From positions 124,001 through 188,000 of the forward strand of contig NZ_FOIB01000006.1 of assembly GCF_900111765.1 (NCBI RefSeq): DNA of 64,000 nt, written 5' to 3'. Position numbers and translations under genes: made by a program. The notes beneath the pieces are model-generated. The model was given only the letters and a program-made list of their open reading frames with translations. It did not search any database and was not told where the DNA came from. Source of the stretch: Myxococcus fulvus (GTDB lineage Bacteria; Myxococcota; Myxococcia; Myxococcales; Myxococcaceae). Below are positions 26,762 to 34,723 of this stretch, piece after piece (within the stretch, counting starts at the first letter, position 1; the number at the start of each line of letters is the position of its first letter).

Positions 26762-27748
26762 TCAGCCCCACAACGCCCGGGGCGGCCAGAACAGGGTGTT
26801 GCCCTCGAAGTGGAGGCCCGGCTCGCGGTCCTTCGCCAGCAGCAGGGGCCCGTCCAGGTCCACCACCTCGGCGTCCTGGGCCACCAGGGCCGCGGGGGCC
26901 ATGGACAGGGACGTGGCCACCATGCAGCCCACCATGAGCTGCAGCCCGTGCCCTCGCGCATCCCGGGCCAGGGCCAGGGCCTCGGTGAGTCCTCCCGTCT
27001 TGTCGAGCTTGATGTTGAGCGCGTCGTACTTGCCCACGAGCGCCGCCAGCCCGTGCCGGTCATGCGCGGACTCGTCGGCGCACACGGCCACCGGGCGCCC
27101 CAGCCCCCGCAGGGCCTCGTCGTCCGAGGCGGGCAGGGGCTGCTCCACCATCACCACCCCCAGCTTCGCGCACGCGTCGAGCAGGCCGGGCAGCTCCGCG
27201 GGGCTCCAGCCCTCGTTGGCGTCCACGATGAGCCGGCTGGCCGGCGCTCCCTCGCGGATGGCCCTGAGGCGCTCCAGGTCCTCGGTGCTCCCGCGCCCGA
27301 GCTTCACCTTGAGCAGCGGCCGGTGCGCGGACTTCACGGCGGCCCGGCCCATGGCCTCCGCCGTGTCCAGGCTCAGCGTGTACGCCGTGACGAGCGGCCG
27401 GGGCTCGGGCATCCCCAGCAGCGCCCACACCGGCCTGCCAGTCCGCTTCGCCTCCAAATCCCACAGGGCGCAGTCCAGCGCGTTGCGCGCGGCCTTGGGC
27501 TCGAGCACCTCGGGGACATCCTCCCGTGACAGCCCACCCTCGATGCGCGCCCGGGCGGCCTCCAGCGCCTCCAGGACGCCCGGCACCGTCTCGCCATAGC
27601 GGGCATAGGGGACACACTCGCCGCGCCCCACGGCGCCGTTTTCCTCCAGCGTGACGACCACCACCTCGGCGCTCGTCTTCGAGCCTCGGGAGATGGTGAA
27701 GCTTCCCGCGATGGGCCAGCTCTCGTGTCGGACGGTGAGCTTGCGCAT
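26762..27748 (-). CDS. dgcA: Enolase-superfamily racemase: DgcA-like N-acetyl-D-glutamate racemase or dipeptide epimerase
   Basis: 328 residues of the muconate-lactonizing/dipeptide-epimerase branch of the enolase superfamily. The first catalytic lysine motif KVKLG is near residue 147, metal ligands are DANEGW, EQPLP and ADES, and the second lysine is in NIKLDKTGG. Such proteins are commonly annotated as L-Ala-D/L-Glu epimerases. Here it lies 6 bases downstream of a DUF1611 gene, the arrangement described for the dgcN-dgcA D-glutamate pathway, where the racemase converts N-acetyl-D-glutamate to N-acetyl-L-glutamate. I favour that role on context; muropeptide dipeptide epimerisation remains possible. 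Confidence 0.82.
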   Translation of the reverse strand: MRKLTVRHESWPIAGSFTISRGSKTSAEVVVVTLEENGAVGRGECVPYARYGETVPGVLEALEAARARIEGGLSREDVPEVLEPKAARNALDCALWDLEAKRTGRPVWALLGMPEPRPLVTAYTLSLDTAEAMGRAAVKSAHRPLLKVKLGRGSTEDLERLRAIREGAPASRLIVDANEGWSPAELPGLLDACAKLGVVMVEQPLPASDDEALRGLGRPVAVCADESAHDRHGLAALVGKYDALNIKLDKTGGLTEALALARDARGHGLQLMVGCMVATSLSMAPAALVAQDAEVVDLDGPLLLAKDREPGLHFEGNTLFWPPRALWG

Positions 27749-27754
27749 GGGCCT

Positions 27755-28771
27755 TCAGCTCCGGACGGGGAAGCGGCGCGAGAGCTCGTCGACGAGCGGC
27801 CCGACGCCGGTGCGGATGGGGTCCACGCAGGGCAGCCCGTGCTCGCGCCCGGTGCGCTCCAGCAGCGCCAGGGCCTCGGCTTCGTCCAGGTGCTCGGTGT
27901 TGATGGCCAGCCCCGTGCACTGGATGGCGGGGTTGGTGAGCTGCCCCTCCAGCACGGTGCGCTCGATGACCGCCTGGATCGAGGGCAGCGCGTGCTGGAC
28001 GCCGCGCATCTTCGTGCGCGTGGGCTCGTGACAGACGATGAAGGCATCCGGCTGCGCGCCATGCAGCAGCCCCAGCGTCACGCCCGCGAACGAGGGATGG
28101 AACAGCGAGCCCTGGCCCTCCACCAAATCCCAGTGGTCCGCGTCGTTGGCGGGGGACAGCCACTCGGCCGCTCCCGCGACGAAGTCGGACACCACCGCGT
28201 CGATGGCCACACCCCGGCCCGAGATGAAGATGCCCGTCTGTCCCGTGGCCCGGAAGTCCGCCTTCAGGCCGCGCGCCCGCATCTCCTTCTCCAACGCGAG
28301 CACGGTGTATTTCTTTCCCACCGAGCAGTCCGTGCCCACCGTCAACAGGCGCAATCCCTGACGCTTCGTGCCCTTGCCCGTGGCGAAGTCCTGGTCGGGG
28401 ATGCGCACGTCGTGCAGCGCGCGGCCGTTGCGTCGGGCCGCCTCGGCGATGGCGGGAAAGGACGACAGCCGCTTGTGCAACCCGGTGGCGACATCCATCC
28501 CCGCGTCCAGCGCCTCCACCAGCTTGCTCACCCAGTGCTCCGGCAGCACGCCGCCCGCGTTGGCCACGCCGACGATGAGCGTCCTGGCGCCCTTCGCCTT
28601 CGCCTGCGCGATGTCCAGGTCCTGGAGGCCACAGTCCGCCTTGCAGCCCGGCAGCCGCAGCTGCCCGACGCACCAGTCCGGCCGCCAGTCGACGATGCCA
28701 TGCGCCGTCTTCGCCGCGAGCTGGTCGGGGACATCCCCCAGGAACAACAGGTAGGGCTTCTGGATCTCCAC
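27755..28771 (-). CDS. dgcN: DUF1611 protein, DgcN-like D-glutamate N-acetyltransferase
   Basis: 338 residues from the GTG at 28771, with GGGGAGGA 5 bases upstream. An N-terminal Rossmann-like domain (1-120) is followed by a P-loop domain with GTDCSVGKK at 146-154, then TGQTGIFISGRGVAIDAVVSDF and the WDLVEGQGSLFHP signature of DUF1611. DgcN, a characterised member, transfers an acetyl group from acetyl-CoA to D-glutamate despite its NTPase-like fold. Its partner racemase gene follows directly. The predicted result is channelling of D-glutamate (from peptidoglycan or prey) to N-acetyl-L-glutamate. Confidence 0.8.
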   Translation of the reverse strand: MEIQKPYLLFLGDVPDQLAAKTAHGIVDWRPDWCVGQLRLPGCKADCGLQDLDIAQAKAKGARTLIVGVANAGGVLPEHWVSKLVEALDAGMDVATGLHKRLSSFPAIAEAARRNGRALHDVRIPDQDFATGKGTKRQGLRLLTVGTDCSVGKKYTVLALEKEMRARGLKADFRATGQTGIFISGRGVAIDAVVSDFVAGAAEWLSPANDADHWDLVEGQGSLFHPSFAGVTLGLLHGAQPDAFIVCHEPTRTKMRGVQHALPSIQAVIERTVLEGQLTNPAIQCTGLAINTEHLDEAEALALLERTGREHGLPCVDPIRTGVGPLVDELSRRFPVRS

Positions 28772-28979
28772 CAAGGTCCTCCCCGGGCCCCAGGCAGGGG
28801 CTGTGGCGCGCTTTTCAGCACGGCCCCTCGAAGCCCGCAAGGACAACGCGGACCCCGCCAGGATTGGCGTCGGAAAGGAGCCCGGAACCACCCTTCACGT
28901 AGGCCCTTCCGGCGCCCCGGAAATGTCAGACCCACCCCGTATTCTTCCTCTCGTCACGGCACACGAGGGGAGCCAAGAA

Positions 28980-30074
28980 ATGGGCAAGTCCGTCGTCGAT
29001 AATCGCGTCGAGATTGTCTTCAGCTTCGATACCACCGGCAGCATGTATCCCTGTCTTGCGCAGGTCCGAAAGAAGCTGCACGGCACGGTGTCCCGGCTGA
29101 TGAAGGAGATTCCGGGCATCCGCATCGGCGTCATCGCGCACGGCGACTACTGCGACGCGCGCTCGACGTACGTGACGAAGATTCTCGACCTCACGGACGA
29201 CGTGAACGCGGTGGTGCGGTTCGTGGACAAGGTGGGGCAGACAGGCGGCGGCGACGCGCCGGAGTGCTACGAGTTGGTGCTGCACGAGGCACAATCCCTC
29301 TCATGGACCGCGGGCTACAAGCACGCCTTCGTGTTGATTGGCGATGACGTGCCGCACGCGCCCTCGGACAACCCGAAGCGGCTGGACTGGCGCAAGGAAG
29401 TGGACGCGTTGGGTAGGCTGGGCATCCCCGTGTACGGCGTCCAGGCCCTGGCGCGCCGCCACGCGACGCCGTTCTACAAGGAGCTGGCGCAGAAGTCGGG
29501 CGGCTTCCACCTGAGCCTGGACCAGTTCTCCCACGTCACCGACATGCTGCTGGCCGTCTGCTACAAGCAGTCGTCGGACGCCCAGCTCCAGGCCTACGAG
29601 GCGGAGGTCTCCCGCGAGGGTCGCATGAGCCGGAGCCTGAGCGGCCTGTTCAGCACCATGCTCGGCCGCGCGCCCACGTCCGTCTACGGCGAGGCGGACC
29701 TGCGCGCCGTGCCTCCCGGCCGCTTCCAGTCACTGGAGGTGGACGCGGACATGCCCATCAAGACCTTCGTCCAGGAGAACGGCCTGGGCTTCAAGACGGG
29801 CCGAGGCTTCTACGAGTTCACCAAGACGGAGACCATCCAGGGCCACAAGGAGGTCATCCTCATGGACCGCAAGACGGGGGACTTCTTCAGCGGCGAGCGG
29901 GCGCGCGAGATGCTGGGCCTTCCGCCGGGAGAGACGGTGCGCATCCGCCCCGCGAGCCTGGAGAAGTACGTCGTCTTCGTGCAGAGCACCTCCGCCAACC
30001 GCAAGCTCGTGAAGGGCTCGCGCTTCCTCTACGAGGTGGAGGACTGGGACGGCGCCAAGGCGCTCGCGGCCTGA
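28980..30074 (+). CDS. VWA-domain protein resembling eukaryotic-type von Willebrand A proteins
   Basis: 364 residues from the ATG at 28980, with GAGGGGAG upstream. Residues 8-200 are a von Willebrand A domain with an intact metal-ion-dependent adhesion site: DTTGSM (17-22), TGGGDAPE and a later GDD. The sequence style (MYPCLAQVRKKL, GVIAHGDYCD, GYKHAFVLIGDDVPH) recalls the VWA domain of eukaryotic alpha-kinase-associated proteins. The C-terminal 150 residues are conserved-looking but of unknown fold. There is no signal peptide or membrane segment, so it should be cytoplasmic. Neighbours give no functional clue. Confidence 0.8.
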   Translation: MGKSVVDNRVEIVFSFDTTGSMYPCLAQVRKKLHGTVSRLMKEIPGIRIGVIAHGDYCDARSTYVTKILDLTDDVNAVVRFVDKVGQTGGGDAPECYELVLHEAQSLSWTAGYKHAFVLIGDDVPHAPSDNPKRLDWRKEVDALGRLGIPVYGVQALARRHATPFYKELAQKSGGFHLSLDQFSHVTDMLLAVCYKQSSDAQLQAYEAEVSREGRMSRSLSGLFSTMLGRAPTSVYGEADLRAVPPGRFQSLEVDADMPIKTFVQENGLGFKTGRGFYEFTKTETIQGHKEVILMDRKTGDFFSGERAREMLGLPPGETVRIRPASLEKYVVFVQSTSANRKLVKGSRFLYEVEDWDGAKALAA

Positions 30075-30227
30075 GTCCCGACGACAGGAGCAACGGCCCG
30101 GAGTGCGTGTTGCGAGGGCGGTGACTGTCGGTCAGGTGATGGTCGACATGAGCCATTGTATCTTGGGGGTGGCCCGGGCGAATCCAAGGGTTGAAGAGGT
30201 GGCATCGGGTCGTTAGTTCCGAGGGTC

Positions 30228-31001
30228 GTGAGACCCTGGCTCCCATCGCTGCTGCTGCTCCTCACGGGCTGTGGCGCGTTCGAAATGCACCCGTACGAGG
30301 TTCGCGGGGGGGAGCGGGACTCGAATGCGCGGGCCGTGGAGCGGCTCCAGCAACGGATGAGCTCGGGGCCCTTCCGCTTCGCGGTGATTGGGGACATCGG
30401 CATCTTCCAGGGCTCCTCGGAAGCGGCGGTGAGGGACCTGGCGCGGCGGGACGTGGACTTCGCCGTGCAGATGGGGGACCTGACGGAGTTCGGCTCGGCG
30501 GACGAGTACAAGTGGGTGTCGAAGCTGCTCAACGACGCGTCGGTCCCGACGATGGCGGTCATCGGCAACCACGACATGGTGGGCAAGGGGACGGAGCTGT
30601 TCCTGGCCCGCTTCGGTCCGACGTTCCTGTCCTTCGAACATGGCGGCAGCCGGTTCGTCCTCTTCGACTCGAACTCCCGCGAGTACGACTTCCCCGGCGA
30701 CGTGCCGGACCTGGCGCGGCTCGGGCAGGCGCTCGCCGATGCTCCGTCGGACGGCCACCTCTTCACGTTCTCGCACGTGGCGCCCGGGCATCAGGACTTC
30801 GACCCGGCGCTGACCGGGCCCCTCGAGGAGCTCCAGTCGGAGCGGGGCGTGACGGTGTCCTTCCACGGCCACTCCCACCGCTTCCAGAGCGATGAGCGGC
30901 GGGGCGTGCGCTACTTCGTCACCGACGCGCTCGACATCCGCAGCTACCTGCTGGTCTCCGTCGAGGGGCCGTCGGTGGATGTCCAACAGGTCTTCTTCTG
31001 A
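30228..31001 (+). CDS. Calcineurin-like metallophosphoesterase lipoprotein
   Basis: 257 residues, GTG start. A short lipoprotein signal peptide ends at LTGC (about residue 15). Metal-binding motifs of the calcineurin phosphoesterase fold follow in order: GDIG (with Gly where many members have His), GDLTEFG, GNHD, SHVAPGH and GHSH. It should hydrolyse phosphoesters in the periplasm; the substrate is unknown. The gene overlaps the following envelope-protein gene by one base. Confidence 0.85.
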   Translation: MRPWLPSLLLLLTGCGAFEMHPYEVRGGERDSNARAVERLQQRMSSGPFRFAVIGDIGIFQGSSEAAVRDLARRDVDFAVQMGDLTEFGSADEYKWVSKLLNDASVPTMAVIGNHDMVGKGTELFLARFGPTFLSFEHGGSRFVLFDSNSREYDFPGDVPDLARLGQALADAPSDGHLFTFSHVAPGHQDFDPALTGPLEELQSERGVTVSFHGHSHRFQSDERRGVRYFVTDALDIRSYLLVSVEGPSVDVQQVFF

Positions 31002-31621
31002 TGTCGCGCCCGGGGCTCGCGGGAGGACTGCTGGCGTCGCTGCTCCTGGCGGCGTCCCCGGCGCGCGCGGAGGAGGAGCAGGAACTGCTCGAGGACGCCT
31101 CCGAGTCGAAGGGGGCGCCGTGGTACGTGCCGGACCACGCGGCCGTGCAGTTCGCGGGCTCCATCGGGATGCTCGCGGCGGGGCCCGGGTGGGCGTTCCT
31201 GGACGAGCAGGTGGACCTGGAGGTGCTCGTGGGCTGGGCGCCGCAGGCGGTGGCGGGCTCGGACTTCGTGACGCTGACGCTCAAGGCGCAGTGGCATCCG
31301 TTCCGGGTGCGCCATGGGGAGTGGGACATCCGTCCGCTCACCCTGGGCGCGGCATTCAGCTACACGTTCGGCGACGACTTCTACCTGACGCTGCCGGACC
31401 GGTACGAGTCGGGCTACTACTGGTTCAAGACGGCGCTGCGTCCGGCGTTCTTGCTGGGAGGGGGCGTGGGGCGGCCGGCGAAGGTGCTCGGGTTCGAGCG
31501 GCTCGAGGGCTACTACGAGCTGGTCGCCACGGACTACCGCATCGTCCAGTTCCTCCGGAACCCGGACACCGTGAAGCTGGGGTTGTTCTCGCTCGCGCTC
31601 GGAGCCCGCGTCCGCTTCTGA
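31001..31621 (+). CDS. Predicted outer-membrane or periplasmic beta-rich protein
   Basis: 206 residues, ATG overlapping the previous stop by one base. A Sec signal peptide ends near ARA-EE (residue 23). The rest alternates hydrophobic and polar residues with many aromatic residues and ends in ALGARVRF. A terminal phenylalanine preceded by alternating residues is typical of outer-membrane beta-barrels. No family was recognised. Coupling to the phosphoesterase suggests that they act together at the envelope. Confidence 0.65.
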   Translation: MSRPGLAGGLLASLLLAASPARAEEEQELLEDASESKGAPWYVPDHAAVQFAGSIGMLAAGPGWAFLDEQVDLEVLVGWAPQAVAGSDFVTLTLKAQWHPFRVRHGEWDIRPLTLGAAFSYTFGDDFYLTLPDRYESGYYWFKTALRPAFLLGGGVGRPAKVLGFERLEGYYELVATDYRIVQFLRNPDTVKLGLFSLALGARVRF

Positions 31622-31636
31622 GTCACGGACGTGGCC

Positions 31637-33571
31637 TCAGCGCGGCGGCTGGGTCGCGGTGGCGGGCGCGCCCGCTGGCACGGCCCGAGGCGTGGGCTCG
31701 GAAGCTTCGCTCTGCGCGCCACCGCCGCGCAGCCTGCGGAGGATGCGCGGCGCCTCGGCCGCGAAGCGCTCCTGTGCATCCGGCAGCGGACGGTCCCACA
31801 AGTCACTCAGCTCGGTGCCGGGCAGGCCCGCGCCGAAGCGCACCTTGAGCTCACGCCCGATGAGCGCGTAGCGCGGCTCCCAGCCGATGGTGGTGAGCAG
31901 GTAGCGCCGAGGGTCCGGACGGCTCATCGGAACCCCATCCCCCAGCTGCTCCGGCGTGTGCGTGTCGCCCAGCAGGTCGAACAGCGTGGGCACCAGGTCG
32001 ATGTGGCCGGTGACGGCTTCGACCTGTCCAGGCGGCAGGCGCTCATCGAAGACGAGCATGGGCACATGCAGCTGCAGCTCGGTGACGTCGCTGGCGTGGC
32101 CCACGCGGCCGTGCTCGCGGAACTCCTCGCCATGGTCTCCGGTGAAGACGACCAGGGGGCGCGTACCGCGCACGGCCTCCCACTGGGACAAGAGCTCCTC
32201 GACCTTCGTGTCCACCTCGTAGGCGGAGTTCCACGCACGGGCCTTGAGGTGCTCCGCGGGCACACGCGCCGTGGCGAGGCCACCCTTGCCATCCCACGCG
32301 GGTGAGAACACCGCCGAGCGCGGTGGGTAGTCGTAGTCGAAGTGCGTGCCCGCGAAGAACACGAAGGTGAACAGCGGCGTGTCCACGGGCGTGGCGCGCG
32401 CCAGGTCCAGCGCGTCCTTCACCATGGCCGCGTCGCGCAGGTGGCTCTTGCCCTCGTAGTCCGTGCGCAGGCCGCCCTGCACGTCGCGGAACACCGTGTC
32501 CTTCAGCCCCATCCAGTCCACGGAGGACGCGGCGAAGAAGGCCTGGCGATAGCCGTTCTCCCGCAGCGCGGGGAAGAGCAGGGGCGCGCGGCCCGCGCCC
32601 ACCACCGCGTCACGGCGCTGGGCCTCCAGCCCGAAGAAGAGGCTGAAGACCGAGTAGTCCGTGGAGCTCGCCGCGGCGTGGTGATGCAGGAAGCGCGTGC
32701 CGTGCTCCGCGCGCTTCCACAGGTGGGGCATCACGTCCGGACGGAAGAAGTCGTCGCGCAGGCTCTCGACGAGGATGAGCAGGATGTCGGGCTTGCGCGT
32801 GAAGCGCACGGCGGCGGGGTCGATGGTCGACGCGGGCACACCGGCCTCGGGGCTCACTCCCAGGCGCAGGCCGGAGGCGGGAGGCCGGCTCGTCAGCCGC
32901 ATGAGCAGCGTGTTCATCCGCACGGGCGGCTGGAGGGGCAGGGTGGTGGCGGCGTGCAGCACCGCGCCACCGTGGGCGAACACGAGCCACGCGCTCGTCA
33001 GGCGCTCCGCCGCCGTGGTCAGCACGAGGACGGCGACCAGCCGCCCCACATGCCGGGGCCGATGGACGCGGCGCAGGAACTGGACGCCGACCCAGACATC
33101 GAGCGACAGCACCGCCAGGGTGCCGACGGCCAGCAGCGCCAGTTCATGCGGCGCGAGCCCCGTCTCCGCGAGCGCGCGAGGCTGCATGGCCACCGCGAGC
33201 ACCAGGCCGTTGATGTGGAAGCCCAGCGAGGACAGCACGAGCGCGTCCACGCCCAGCATCGCCACGCCCAGCGCCACGGCGACAGGCATGGCCACCGCGT
33301 AGCGCCGCCCGAGCAGCATCAGCGGCAGCGTGGCGACGAAGGTGAGCAGCCCCAGGAACAGGGCCTGGATGACGCCGCCCACGAGCAGCACGGGGCGCAG
33401 TGAGGCGGCCAGCCGCTCCACGGAGGCGAGCAGGGGGGCGCCGAAGAACGCCAGCGCGAGCAGCCCGTGCAGCGTGCACCACAGCAGCGCGGGGCCCAGC
33501 AGGGGCGCGGCGCCGGCCAGACGCAGGCGGAGCCCCTGGGCGGGGAGGGTGTCGGAAGGCGTCCGGGACAT
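31637..33571 (-). CDS. Inner-membrane sulfatase-like protein (YejM/LtaS fold)
   Basis: 644 residues. About five transmembrane segments occupy residues 20-225. From about residue 265 an alkaline-phosphatase/sulfatase-type domain follows: DILLILVESLRDDFF, STDYSVFSLFFGL, FFAGTHFDYDYPP, VFTGDHGEEFREHG, GHASDVTELQLHVPM. The arrangement and the VESLRDD..MPHL block resemble YejM/PbgA and lipoteichoic-acid-synthase-like proteins, which face the periplasm and act in envelope lipid or glycerol-phosphate metabolism. Whether the nucleophile position is active cannot be decided here. The tail (about 610-644) is low complexity. It stands alone, convergent with the previous pair. Confidence 0.8.
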   Translation of the reverse strand: MSRTPSDTLPAQGLRLRLAGAAPLLGPALLWCTLHGLLALAFFGAPLLASVERLAASLRPVLLVGGVIQALFLGLLTFVATLPLMLLGRRYAVAMPVAVALGVAMLGVDALVLSSLGFHINGLVLAVAMQPRALAETGLAPHELALLAVGTLAVLSLDVWVGVQFLRRVHRPRHVGRLVAVLVLTTAAERLTSAWLVFAHGGAVLHAATTLPLQPPVRMNTLLMRLTSRPPASGLRLGVSPEAGVPASTIDPAAVRFTRKPDILLILVESLRDDFFRPDVMPHLWKRAEHGTRFLHHHAAASSTDYSVFSLFFGLEAQRRDAVVGAGRAPLLFPALRENGYRQAFFAASSVDWMGLKDTVFRDVQGGLRTDYEGKSHLRDAAMVKDALDLARATPVDTPLFTFVFFAGTHFDYDYPPRSAVFSPAWDGKGGLATARVPAEHLKARAWNSAYEVDTKVEELLSQWEAVRGTRPLVVFTGDHGEEFREHGRVGHASDVTELQLHVPMLVFDERLPPGQVEAVTGHIDLVPTLFDLLGDTHTPEQLGDGVPMSRPDPRRYLLTTIGWEPRYALIGRELKVRFGAGLPGTELSDLWDRPLPDAQERFAAEAPRILRRLRGGGAQSEASEPTPRAVPAGAPATATQPPR

Positions 33572-33698
33572 CGCGCCTTCTGCTAGCCCGCTCCCGGCGC
33601 ATGTTCAAGCAGCGACGCGCGCCCGACTGCTTCCTCGCAGTGGAAGCGCGCCCTGGCGTCTCCAGAGTCCTCGTGCCGCGTGTGGGAGGGGTGCCAAG

Positions 33699-34616
33699 AT
33701 GGGGAGCATGCCGCCACGCAAGCTGGTGCGACACCTCGTCTGGCTGGAGTCCTTCACCGCCGCCGTGGAGGCGGGCAGCATCGAGTCCGCCGCCGAGCAC
33801 CTGGGCGTGGCGCGCTCCGTCGTGAGCGAGCACATCCGCGCGCTGGAGATGGCGCTGGCGGACGGCGCCACGCTGCTCGAGCGCGGCCCTGGCCGCCGAC
33901 TCCAGCTCACCGCTCGGGGCGAGCGGCTCTTCGCCGGCACCCAGACGCCCCTGCACCAGCTCGACATGAAGCGCCTGAGAGATCTCGCCAGCGCCGAGCC
34001 CGTGGTGCGCCTGGGGCTCAATCCCACGCTGTCCCTCTCCCTGCTCGGCAAGGTCGCCCAGAACGCGGCGGCCACGGGGCTCAAGCTGGTGCTCAGCTTC
34101 GGTGGGCCGCACGAGCTGACGCGCCAGGTGCAGACGCGCCAGCTGGACCTGGCCCTGGACTTCACGCCCCTGCCGCCGCACGAGGGCGTGGAGTCGGAGT
34201 CGCTGCTGCGCATGTCCTTCGTCGTGCTCGCGGGCCCCGGGAGCGCGCTCGCCACGTCGTCCTCGGCCCGGCGCACGCTGCATGTGAGGGACCTGGCGGG
34301 CCAGCCCTTCGTCGACTGGCTGCGAGACGACCCCTACGGTGGCGCGAACAGCGCGCGCTTCGCGGAGCACGGCGTCGCGGTGCAGGAGGTCGCCCGCGTC
34401 GAGAGCTTCCTGCTCCTCTATGAGCTGCTGCGGGCCTTTCGCGCCTGCGCGATTACGCCCGACCTGCGCCCCATGCACCCGTTCCCCGACGACATCCACG
34501 CCTGGCCACTGAAGGAGGAGGAGCCCCAGGCCGTGGAGGTCGTGGCCCTCTGGCCCTCCGGCTCACTCAGTCCAGGGGCCGCCAGCGTCCTCGACGGACT
34601 GCGTCAGCGCGTGTGA
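33699..34616 (+). CDS. LysR-family transcriptional regulator
   Basis: 305 residues from the ATG at 33699 (GGGAGGGG 7 bases upstream; ATG 33708 possible). An N-terminal winged helix-turn-helix (LVWLESFTAAVEAGSIESAAEHLGVARSVVSEHI, about residues 10-43) is followed by a LysR substrate-binding domain (about 90-300). It precedes the aromatic amino acid hydroxylase in the same direction, with an 18-base palindrome in the 107-base gap, so it is a likely regulator of that gene, possibly sensing phenylalanine or tyrosine. That pairing is inferred from position. Confidence 0.85.
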   Translation: MGSMPPRKLVRHLVWLESFTAAVEAGSIESAAEHLGVARSVVSEHIRALEMALADGATLLERGPGRRLQLTARGERLFAGTQTPLHQLDMKRLRDLASAEPVVRLGLNPTLSLSLLGKVAQNAAATGLKLVLSFGGPHELTRQVQTRQLDLALDFTPLPPHEGVESESLLRMSFVVLAGPGSALATSSSARRTLHVRDLAGQPFVDWLRDDPYGGANSARFAEHGVAVQEVARVESFLLLYELLRAFRACAITPDLRPMHPFPDDIHAWPLKEEEPQAVEVVALWPSGSLSPGAASVLDGLRQRV

Positions 34617-34620
34617 GTTC

Positions 34621-34638
34621 TCGTCGATAAATCGACGA
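34621..34638. promoter_or_regulatory. Perfect palindrome between the LysR gene and the hydroxylase gene
   Basis: TCGTCGATAAATCGACGA: two 8-base arms around AA. Partial half-sites (GCGTCGAATT, CTGTCGG) follow at 34641-34657. A TATATC -10-like box lies at 34680-34685, about 40 bases downstream. It is a likely operator for phhA. Confidence 0.55.
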
Positions 34639-34723
34639 AGGCGTCGAATTCTGTCGGTTTTCCGGAGCCGAAGCCCGTCTATATCCTCTCCAGATTGGAA
34701 GTTTTCACCAGGAGTACTCGGAT

